12,898 nucleotides of DNA, taken from the NCBI GenBank assembly GCA_902766845.1, contig CACXFD010000067.1, forward strand, positions 1 through 12,898, in the 5' to 3' direction. The notes beneath the pieces were generated by a model. That model worked only from the letters and a program-made list of their open reading frames with translations, searched no databases and was not told where the DNA came from. A program made the translations under genes and the position numbers. Positions 1 through 5,277 of the stretch are shown here, in pieces (position 1 is the first letter of the stretch; the number at the start of each line of letters is the position of its first letter). This DNA comes from an uncultured Lachnospiraceae bacterium (GTDB lineage: Bacteria; Bacillota; Clostridia; Lachnospirales; Lachnospiraceae).

Positions 1-135
1 GCCGGCGTCCTTGAAGCGCCGGGACCGCTCGATGCCGACCGCGCCGCCGCAGATGGCGGCCACCACGACTCTCAGCAGCAGTTCCAGATACTGCGGCGTA
101 CTGAACTGTGAATGAAGGATCTCAAAGAATGTCAT
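1..135 (-). CDS. MgtC/SapB family membrane protein, N-terminal fragment (cut by window edge)
   Basis: Only the first 45 codons are in the window; the rest lies to the left. The segment at residues 17-37 is hydrophobic (LELLLRVVVAAICGGAVGIE) and runs into GIERSRRFKDAG. This matches the family pattern of a first transmembrane helix with a small-residue GG turn, then G-x-E-R followed by a basic stretch and AG, which usually continues as a LRTH-type motif. MgtC/SapB proteins are inner-membrane proteins; MgtC itself is linked to growth at low magnesium and to modulation of the F-type ATPase, but many relatives are uncharacterised, so the role here is open. The ATG at 133-135 is preceded by GAGG at a workable distance. 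It lies 204 nt downstream of the mutase gene on the same strand, so it may have its own transcript. Family call is fairly sure, function is not. Confidence 0.8.
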   Translation of the reverse strand, partial: MTFFEILHSQFSTPQYLELLLRVVVAAICGGAVGIERSRRFKDAG

Positions 136-141
136 GATATA

Positions 142-172
142 ATACCTCGGTTTCTACTGCATTTTGAGGTAT
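142..172 (-). promoter_or_regulatory. Inverted repeat sequestering the RBS of the MgtC-like gene
   Basis: On the minus-strand transcript ATACCTC (166-172) can pair perfectly over 7 bp with GAGGTAT (142-148), leaving a 17-nt loop. The GAGG inside the second arm is the only plausible Shine-Dalgarno of the downstream gene, six to seven nucleotides before its ATG. The loop also contains ATG CAG TAG, a two-codon reading frame. Enterobacterial mgtC genes are controlled through structured leaders, which makes such an arrangement plausible, but a 7-bp stem alone is modest evidence. Confidence 0.4.
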
Positions 173-220
173 GACTACAGGTCCCGGAAGCTGACCGAAA
201 GGCTCCGGTCCCGGCCCGCT

Positions 221-232
221 GTCCGGCCGGAC
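221..232. repeat. 12-bp palindrome GTCCGGCCGGAC, copy 1
   Basis: Perfect 12-bp palindrome in the gap between the mutase stop and the MgtC-like gene. An identical copy lies at 263-274. A shorter relative (GTCCGGCCGG) follows the LacI gene at 6289-6298. Function unknown; GC-rich DNA makes such words somewhat more likely by chance. Confidence 0.5.
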
Positions 233-260
233 CTAACCTTCCGGATCCGCCCCCTGCCTG

Positions 261-301
261 CCGTCCGGCCGGACCGGGGTACAGGCCCGGCAGCCGGACG
301 G
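261..301. repeat. Branched GC-rich stem-loop holding palindrome copy 2 (263-274)
   Basis: CCGTCCGG (261-268) pairs with CCGGACGG (294-301). Inside, CCGGG (274-278) can pair with CCCGG (286-290). The second GTCCGGCCGGAC palindrome overlaps the left arm. There is no following T tract on either strand, so it is not a standard intrinsic terminator. It may stabilise or end the transcript of the mutase operon. Confidence 0.35.
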
Positions 302-320
302 CGCGGCGCTTATGTGATGC

Positions 321-337
321 TCCGGCAGTCCGCCGGA
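321..337 (-). other. Stem-loop just after the mutase stop codon
   Basis: TCCGGC (321-326) pairs with GCCGGA (332-337) around a 5-nt loop, starting three bases beyond the gpmI stop codon in the direction of transcription. It is not followed by a run of T on the minus strand, so it is at best a weak or Rho-assisted terminator or an RNA-stabilising hairpin. Confidence 0.35.
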
Positions 338-339
338 AC

Positions 340-1908
340 TTACGCCCGATACTCCGTGCCCTTGCCGAGCACCATCGACTCATACGCCTTTTGGATCTTG
401 GCGTAGTTCTTGTCCCGGTCCAGCGCGATGCCGCGGCCCACGCCGTCCACGATCACGCCGCGTCCCAGCTCCGCGAGCTGCCGGTCCAGCTTCCGCAGCA
501 TGGCCGGCGCGCTGCCGGGCTCCGTGCTGCGTCCGTCGAAGATGATGTGCAGATACACGTCTTTCACGCCCTCGGCCATGCCGACCAGCATCAGCGGATA
601 GTCGATGCAGCCGTGACTGGACTTCTCCGTAAGGTACGAGATCAGGTGCAGGGCGCTCCCCTCTTTGCGCGCGGCGTCGATCGCCCGCAGGAAGACCGGG
701 TTGGTCTTGAAGGAACCGTCGTGGATGGCGGCGTCCATGCGGACGTCGTCCTGCGCTACGATACGGCCCGCGCCGAGGTTGTTATGGCCGGCCTCGGAAT
801 TGCCGGGCTTGCCGCCCTGCAGGCCCACGTCCTCGCCGGAAGCGCGGAGCTTCGCGTTCGGGTAAGTCTCCAGCAGGCTGTCCCAGCCGGGCGTATCCGC
901 CAGCCAGATCGCGTCTCCCTCGTCCTGCGTCCCGAAGCCCCAGCCGTCCAGGATGATCAGCATCATCTTGTCGTTGGTCAGGCCGGGCGTCTCGATCAGG
1001 CTCTGTCCGTCCATCTCGGCCGGCTGCTCCAGCCCGAGGACGCTGAGCACGGTCGGCGCCACGTCGCCGAGACGGCCGTCCCGCAGCTTCACGTCCCGGC
1101 CCTTCGGATCCAGCACGATGAAAGGCACCAGGTTGGTGGTATGCGCCACATGCGGCTTGCCTTCCTTCGTATACAGGGCCTCGATGTTTCCGTGGTCCGC
1201 CGTGACCGCGACCAGGTAGCCCTTCTCCTTTGCGTAGTGGGCGACCTCGTCCACGTACCGGCTGATGATGCCGGCCGCCTCGATCTTGGCGTCCTTATTG
1301 GAGGTATGGCCGATCACATCGCCGTTCGCGAAATTGGTGACGATGAAGTCATAGCCGGTATTCACGGCTTCCTTTACCTTCTCCGCCACGGTCGGCAGGG
1401 AAAGCTCGGGCTTCTGGTCGAACGGGATGCCCTTGGGCGACGGGACGCACAGGTCCGTCTCGCCCGGGAACGGCTCGTTGTAGCCGCCGTTGAAGAAGAA
1501 CGTCACGTGGGCGTACTTCTCACTCTCCGCGCAGTGGAACTGGGTCTTTCCGGCTTCCGACAGGACCTGCGCGAGAGGCCGCTGCACCCGTTCGGGCGCG
1601 AACGCGATCGGCAGGTTCTTGAACTTGTCATGATACATCGTCATGATGACGAAATCAAGGTCTTTCAGCTTTTTTCTGTCAAAATAAGGGAATTCTTCCT
1701 GTGTGAAGGCTTCCGTCAGTTCGATCTCGCGTTCGCCGCGGCGGCAGCAGAATACGACATGGTCTCCGTCCTTCACCTTGCCGACCGGCGTCCCGTCTTC
1801 CCCGACAAGGACCATCGGCTCCAGCGAATAATCCGTCTGTCCCTGCGCATATGCGGCCTCGACCGCCCGAGCCAGAGACTCTCCTCCGTGAAATGCTTTT
1901 TCAGACAT
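340..1908 (-). CDS. gpmI: Cofactor-independent phosphoglycerate mutase, circularly permuted
   Basis: 522 residues, close to the roughly 510 usual for iPGM, which interconverts 3- and 2-phosphoglycerate in the cytoplasm through a phosphoserine and two Mn ions. The halves are swapped. Residues 1-305 correspond to the usual C-terminal part and residues 315-522 to the usual N-terminal part (LIILDGWG start, GNSEAGH nucleophile loop). In the numbering of the Geobacillus stearothermophilus enzyme, D403/H407/D444/H445/H462 are D197/H201/D238/H239/H256 and D12/S62 are D321/S371, all with canonical spacing. Substrate ligands H123, R153, R185, R191, R261, R264 and K336 map to H432, R460, R492, R498, R57, R60 and K131. 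D154 is replaced by S461 and H125 by C434. The start is the ATG with AGGAGG six bases upstream, not an upstream in-frame codon. Last gene of the HAD operon, 47 nt after the preceding stop. Fold is certain; substrate could have drifted. Confidence 0.9.
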   Translation of the reverse strand: MSEKAFHGGESLARAVEAAYAQGQTDYSLEPMVLVGEDGTPVGKVKDGDHVVFCCRRGEREIELTEAFTQEEFPYFDRKKLKDLDFVIMTMYHDKFKNLPIAFAPERVQRPLAQVLSEAGKTQFHCAESEKYAHVTFFFNGGYNEPFPGETDLCVPSPKGIPFDQKPELSLPTVAEKVKEAVNTGYDFIVTNFANGDVIGHTSNKDAKIEAAGIISRYVDEVAHYAKEKGYLVAVTADHGNIEALYTKEGKPHVAHTTNLVPFIVLDPKGRDVKLRDGRLGDVAPTVLSVLGLEQPAEMDGQSLIETPGLTNDKMMLIILDGWGFGTQDEGDAIWLADTPGWDSLLETYPNAKLRASGEDVGLQGGKPGNSEAGHNNLGAGRIVAQDDVRMDAAIHDGSFKTNPVFLRAIDAARKEGSALHLISYLTEKSSHGCIDYPLMLVGMAEGVKDVYLHIIFDGRSTEPGSAPAMLRKLDRQLAELGRGVIVDGVGRGIALDRDKNYAKIQKAYESMVLGKGTEYRA

Positions 1909-1914
1909 ATCGTG

Positions 1915-1920
1915 CCTCCT
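1915..1920 (-). promoter_or_regulatory. Ribosome binding site fixing the start of the permuted mutase
   Basis: Perfect AGGAGG on the minus strand, six bases before the ATG at 1906-1908. The reading frame stays open upstream through the end of the neighbouring HAD gene, so this site decides the start. It shows that the permuted N-terminus is a genuine translation start rather than the middle of a longer protein. Confidence 0.85.
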
Positions 1921-1955
1921 GAATAACTGTATGCAGACGGGCCCCCCGCGGCGGA

Positions 1956-2687
1956 TCAGCGCAGCGGCGGGAAGAGATTCAACAGTTCCGCAAAATGATG
2001 GATGAAGACGTCCGGGCGGTTCTCGTCCGTGACTTCCTGCGGTTTTTTGCCCGGATACTGCACGGCCACGGTCATGCCGAGGCCGGCCGCCTTCGCGCCG
2101 ACGATATCCCGGTTCAGGTTGTCCCCGACGTAGCAGGTGCGGGACGGCTCCGAACCGCACTCCTCGAGCGCGTAATAATAGATGGCCGGATGAGGCTTGC
2201 GGATCAGGCAGATCGACGACTGCTGCACGCTCTTGAAATACGGGCGCAGGCCGTCATGGTCGAGCCATTCATCCACTTCCCTGGTGCCCACGAGGTCGCT
2301 GACGATGGCCAGCGTATAGCCGCGGGCATAGAGCTCTTTGATCGTCTCGGCGCCTCCGTCCGTGACCACGCGCTCGCCCTTGGAGCGGCGGTAGGCGAAG
2401 GTCAGCTCATCCGCGTTCTTCTCCACGAGCTCCCGCGGAAAGTCATAGGCCAGCCAGCGGGTCCACAGCGTTTTGACCGGGGCTTCGCAGTAAAAATGCA
2501 GGGCCCATGCGCGGTATTTGTCATAGCGGGGCTCGATGACCTCGCTGTAGAACTTCATCGGATCTTCGGTAACGCCCAGGAGCCGCGCGATGGTCCCGCG
2601 CGCTTCCTCGATATACGCCTCGTCCTTGCGGATCACGCGCAGCGTATCGCCGAGGTCCACAAAGATCGTATCGATGTTCTTTTCCAT
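1956..2687 (-). CDS. HAD-family hydrolase-like protein, paralogue 1 (243 aa)
   Basis: HAD superfamily, subfamily IA type, with a helical cap between motifs I and II; such proteins usually dephosphorylate small phosphometabolites in the cytosol. Motif I is DLGDTL with nucleophile D11; the usual second Asp (general acid/base) is G13. Motif II serine is S130 (IVSD), motif III lysine K164 (IRKPHP), motif IV GD at 188-189 with a further D194. Glycine in place of the second Asp is found in some active HAD phosphatases such as YihX, so it does not prove loss of activity. The ATG directly abuts the stop codon of paralogue 2 (TAA then ATG), so the two are probably translationally coupled, with the RBS inside the preceding gene. 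Identical in length to paralogues 2 and 3, pointing to tandem duplication. Substrate unknown. Confidence 0.85.
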   Translation of the reverse strand: MEKNIDTIFVDLGDTLRVIRKDEAYIEEARGTIARLLGVTEDPMKFYSEVIEPRYDKYRAWALHFYCEAPVKTLWTRWLAYDFPRELVEKNADELTFAYRRSKGERVVTDGGAETIKELYARGYTLAIVSDLVGTREVDEWLDHDGLRPYFKSVQQSSICLIRKPHPAIYYYALEECGSEPSRTCYVGDNLNRDIVGAKAAGLGMTVAVQYPGKKPQEVTDENRPDVFIHHFAELLNLFPPLR

Positions 2688-3419
2688 TTACTCTACCCCC
2701 TGAAGGATCGGAAGGTCCAGGATATCCGGGAACCGGTGAACGATGTAATCCGGCCGGTTCTCATCCGTGATCTTCTTCGTGGCCAGCTTCTCCGGGCTGA
2801 TGAACAGGATGTTCGCTCCGATGCCGGCCGCCTTCGCGCCGGTGATGTCGCGGTTCAGATTGTCCGCGATGCTGACGCACTCGCCGGGCTGCAGGCCCAG
2901 CTGTTCGCACCCCAGCAGGTACGCCTTCGGGTCCGGCTTGCGGATCCCGCAGACACTGCTGAGCACGAGGGCGTCAAAATAGGGCTCCAGGCCGTCATCC
3001 CGCAGCCAGTCGGGGATCTCGTATTCCCCGATCAGGTTCGAGATGATGCCGAGCTTATAGCCGCGGGCATGCAGCGTTTCGATCACGAGGCGTCCGCCGT
3101 CCACGAGATGGCGCAGGCCCTTGGCCTGTCGGTACTGATACGTGATCTCGTGGCAGATCTCCCGCACCTTCTCCTCCGGCATCTCCGGCAGGAGCCATTT
3201 GTGCCAGAGCTCGAAATCGTTGCTCTCGCGGTTCTCGGTCAGGGCCCAGTCGCGGTAGGGCTTATACCGCTCTTCCACCTTCGCGTAGAAGGCTTCCACG
3301 TCCTCTTCCCCGGCCAGCTCCGCCATCCGCTCGATGGCCGCGTTCATATGCTCGGGCACTTCCTCCGCGATGCGGAGCGTGCCGCCCAGGTCAAAGAAGA
3401 CTCCTTTGAAACCGGTCAT
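2688..3419 (-). CDS. HAD-family hydrolase-like protein, paralogue 2 (243 aa)
   Basis: Same architecture as its neighbours: motif I DLGGTL (nucleophile D10, second Asp replaced by G12), helical cap at about residues 15-90, motif II S127 (IISN), motif III K161 (IRKPDP). Motif IV reads IADNLNRD (A185-D186, then D191), where the usual glycine before the Asp is alanine. The start is the ATG preceded by AAGGAG; the frame is open further upstream into the next gene but without a suitable ribosome binding site. It shares NLNRDI-GAKAAG and TDENRPD blocks with paralogue 1, so these two are the closest pair in the cluster. Gap to the upstream HAD gene is 25 nt. Likely a cytosolic phosphatase of a small phosphate ester; the substrate cannot be told from sequence. 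Confidence 0.85.
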   Translation of the reverse strand: MTGFKGVFFDLGGTLRIAEEVPEHMNAAIERMAELAGEEDVEAFYAKVEERYKPYRDWALTENRESNDFELWHKWLLPEMPEEKVREICHEITYQYRQAKGLRHLVDGGRLVIETLHARGYKLGIISNLIGEYEIPDWLRDDGLEPYFDALVLSSVCGIRKPDPKAYLLGCEQLGLQPGECVSIADNLNRDITGAKAAGIGANILFISPEKLATKKITDENRPDYIVHRFPDILDLPILQGVE

Positions 3420-3444
3420 ATCCGTCTCCTTTTCGTATCCGCTG

Positions 3445-4176
3445 TTATCCGCGGGCCGGGAACAGGTCCAGCAGCTCCGGAATGGCTTTGATCCGGTAGT
3501 CCGGCTGATACGTGGGGGCCTTGCCCTCGCGGTCCGCCGTGCCGGCGTCCTCGAACAGGACCATCGCGCCGAACTTCGCGAGCTTCGCGCCTTCCACGTC
3601 ACGCACAGGGTTATCTCCGACGTACGCGCAGTTCTCCGGGAGGGAGCCGATGCAGCGGGCGCCCAGCAGATAGATGGCCGGATCCGGCTTGCGCAGACGG
3701 ACCTTCGAGGACAGGATCACGGTCTTGAAGCAGTCCGCGACATGATCGCGGCACATCCAGTCCGGGATCTCGGTCTCGGTGATCGTATTCGCGATGATGC
3801 CGAGCTTGTAGCCGCGATTCTTCAGCTCGCGCAGCGTCTCGTTGGTCCCGTCATGGACCACGCGGCGGCCGTCATGGTCGCGCCACAGGCGGGTCAGCCG
3901 CGCCGCGTGGGGCGCCACGCGGTCCGCCGGATAATCCGGCAGCAGATACTGGAGCCACAGCTCCATCTCCGATACGTCGAGCAGTTCCGTCTTGGCCCAC
4001 TTGCGGTATTTCTTCCAGTTGGCTTCCAGCTTTTCAAAAAATGTATCGTGGTCTTCCGTGGCGCCGACGAGCTCCATCAGTTCCTTCTCCGCGGCCGCCG
4101 CGAATTCGGGATCCTCCACCACATAGCGAAGCGTTGCTCCGACGTCAAAAAAGATCGTGTCGATGTTCTGCGTCAT
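3445..4176 (-). CDS. HAD-family protein, paralogue 3, with altered catalytic motifs (243 aa)
   Basis: Third member of the tandem array and again 243 residues. Motif I is DVGATL (nucleophile D11 kept, second Asp is G13). Motif II is IIAN: the usual Ser or Thr that holds the phosphate is Ala129. Motif III K163 (LRKPDP) and motif IV GD at 187-188 with D193 are intact. It is therefore the most degenerate of the five and could be a weak phosphatase, a pseudoenzyme or a regulatory partner. The N-terminus is very like that of paralogue 1 (NIDTIF). The start is the ATG with AGGAGG ten bases upstream; an in-frame GTG 21 bases earlier overlaps that ribosome binding site and is unlikely. It lies 39 nt after the stop of paralogue 4. 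Family is sure, activity is not. Confidence 0.85.
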   Translation of the reverse strand: MTQNIDTIFFDVGATLRYVVEDPEFAAAAEKELMELVGATEDHDTFFEKLEANWKKYRKWAKTELLDVSEMELWLQYLLPDYPADRVAPHAARLTRLWRDHDGRRVVHDGTNETLRELKNRGYKLGIIANTITETEIPDWMCRDHVADCFKTVILSSKVRLRKPDPAIYLLGARCIGSLPENCAYVGDNPVRDVEGAKLAKFGAMVLFEDAGTADREGKAPTYQPDYRIKAIPELLDLFPARG

Positions 4177-4215
4177 GGGTCTTTTTCCTCCTGTCACTTA
4201 TATGATGTTTGTTCC

Positions 4216-5007
4216 TCAGCAAGTTTTATCCGGCAGCCCGCTTCCATCCCGTTCCGCCCGGTTGAACGCCTCGATGATATCCGGTATCTCCGTCAGCTCA
4301 TCGATCGTGACGTCCGGCTCGTAGCCGCTGTCTAAAAACGCGGTGTCCCGGTGCGCCGTTCCCGCGTACCGGATCCGGATCATCAGCTTCCATCCGGCGC
4401 GGCGCGTGCCGATCACGTCGCGGGAGATCGTATCGCCGACATAGGCCAGCTCCCCCGGTCCCAGCCCGACCGCCTTCTCCGCTGCGCGGAAGATCTCGGG
4501 CGAAGGCTTGCGGATCCCGGTCTGCGCGGATGTGATCACGCAGGACATGAAGCGGTCGATATCGTATTCCGCGAGGAAATGCGGGACCACGGACCGCGAG
4601 ATGATGTTGCTGATCATGCCAAGCTTCAGGCCGCGTCCGTGCAGCGTCTCCATGGTCTCATACAGGCCCGGCCGGCGCATCACGCAGGGACGCTCGTAAT
4701 CATAGAGGAAACTGAGTTCCTCGGCAAACGGCAGGAGCCGGTCCCGGCCGATATGATACGGCCGGAGGAAATAGTCGTTCCAGATGTCCGCCGGCGCCAT
4801 CTCCTTCAGATCCAGCTCCGACACATGCTTGTACTCCTCGGACAGGACCGGCAATTCCTCTGCCAGTTTCTCCGGCGTCGTCTCCAGCACGATCCCGTAA
4901 TCCGCCAGACGGCCGAGCAGCCGCTTCGCGAACCACAGGTCGCGGCCGGCCGGCATCGTCGACGTATGCAGGGTTCCGCCCAGATCGAACAGGACTCCTC
5001 GGATCAT
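4216..5007 (-). CDS. HAD-family hydrolase-like protein, paralogue 4 (263 aa), first gene of operon
   Basis: HAD IA-type protein: motif I DLGGTL with nucleophile D8 and Gly in place of the second Asp, helical cap up to about residue 110, motif II S133 (MISN), motif III K167 (IRKPSP), motif IV GD at 191-192 with D197. These positions are exactly those of paralogue 5 across the LacI gene, so paralogues 4 and 5 form one subgroup and 1-3 another. Two ATG codons compete: at 5013 and 5007. GGGAGG (5016-5021) is only two bases from the first but eight from the second, so the second is preferred. Being promoter-proximal and divergent from the LacI gene, it is the most direct candidate target of that regulator. 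Substrate unknown; a sugar phosphate is a reasonable guess. Confidence 0.82.
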   Translation of the reverse strand: MIRGVLFDLGGTLHTSTMPAGRDLWFAKRLLGRLADYGIVLETTPEKLAEELPVLSEEYKHVSELDLKEMAPADIWNDYFLRPYHIGRDRLLPFAEELSFLYDYERPCVMRRPGLYETMETLHGRGLKLGMISNIISRSVVPHFLAEYDIDRFMSCVITSAQTGIRKPSPEIFRAAEKAVGLGPGELAYVGDTISRDVIGTRRAGWKLMIRIRYAGTAHRDTAFLDSGYEPDVTIDELTEIPDIIEAFNRAERDGSGLPDKTC

Positions 5008-5015
5008 ATCCATTT

Positions 5016-5021
5016 CCTCCC
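5016..5021 (-). promoter_or_regulatory. Ribosome binding site deciding the start of HAD paralogue 4
   Basis: GGGAGG on the minus strand. Distance to the ATG at 5013 is two bases, too short; distance to the ATG at 5007 is eight bases, near optimal. This favours the shorter product by two residues. Confidence 0.65.
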
Positions 5022-5075
5022 GGCTGGATGCCGTATGGCGCGGCGCTCTTCCATGCTCTGCCGCGCGGGTGAAAT

Positions 5076-5091
5076 ATGCAAACGTTTTCTT
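5076..5091. promoter_or_regulatory. LacI/CcpA-type operator-like site upstream of the HAD-mutase operon
   Basis: ATGCAAACGTTTTCTT is centred on CG and matches the cre pattern WTGNAANCGNWWNCAW at all but one informative position. It lies about 65-80 bases before the first HAD gene, where a LacI-family protein could repress or where CcpA could act. I could not assign a convincing minus-strand -35/-10 pair around it. The bound regulator may be the adjacent LacI protein or a global CcpA. Confidence 0.55.
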
Positions 5092-5155
5092 GAAAAATGC
5101 ATGTTGTTTTCGGGATATGCCGTTTTGGATACGGCCGTTTCCTCTCCGGGCCGGG

Positions 5156-5170
5156 GCAAACGATTTTTGC
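5156..5170. promoter_or_regulatory. Second GCAAAC operator-like site between the divergent genes
   Basis: GCAAACGATTTTTGC has outer arms GCAAA and TTTGC forming an odd-spaced inverted repeat. It shares GCAAAC with the sites at 5076-5091 and 5237-5250 and sits 78 bases from the first and 82 bases from the second, which could allow looping. Weaker than the other two. Confidence 0.35.
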
Positions 5171-5202
5171 GCAGTTTTTCGCGATTTTTATCGTTTTTTC
5201 CC

Positions 5203-5231
5203 TTGCAATCACCCGGAAGACAAGTTACAAT
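5203..5231 (+). promoter_or_regulatory. Sigma-A promoter of the LacI gene
   Basis: TTGCAA (5203-5208) as -35 and TACAAT (5226-5231) as -10, separated by exactly 17 bp. Both hexamers are close to the vegetative consensus. Transcription would start near 5238, leaving a leader of about 40 nt before the LacI ATG. Confidence 0.75.
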
Positions 5232-5236
5232 AATAA

Positions 5237-5250
5237 CGCAAACAATTGCG
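5237..5250 (+). promoter_or_regulatory. Palindromic operator at the LacI gene start site (likely autoregulation)
   Basis: CGCAA-ACAA-TTGCG is a perfect 5-bp inverted repeat with a 4-bp spacer, flanked by AATAA and ATTATT that extend the symmetry. It covers the predicted transcription start, the classic place for LacI-type autorepression. It shares GCAAAC with two sites closer to the HAD operon. Confidence 0.55.
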
Positions 5251-5277
5251 ATTATTTCCGAAAGGTGAACCGCTGTT

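Noticed and set aside
136..339. Magnesium riboswitch (M-box) before the MgtC-like gene
   Set aside because: The gap is large enough, but I see none of the conserved M-box core; it consists of GC-rich palindromes and one short RBS hairpin.
340..1908. Reading the permuted mutase as two broken or fused partial genes
   Set aside because: The frame is continuous over 522 codons, each half is complete, metal and nucleophile residues are all present, and the joint is a short in-frame linker; nothing looks like decay.
391..1926. Long plus-strand open frame of 511 codons opposite the mutase gene
   Set aside because: It is fully antisense to a gene with clear catalytic motifs, lacks recognisable domains, is rich in R, A, H, D and V as expected for GC-rich shadow frames, and has no ribosome binding site.
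340..2160. Extended 606-residue form of the mutase starting at 2160
   Set aside because: The extra 84 residues overlap the end of HAD paralogue 1, show no family similarity, and the real start has a perfect AGGAGG at 1915-1920.
1995..5268. Several long plus-strand frames opposite the HAD genes
   Set aside because: Shadows of the tandem HAD genes; their similarity to each other merely reflects the paralogy of the opposite strand.
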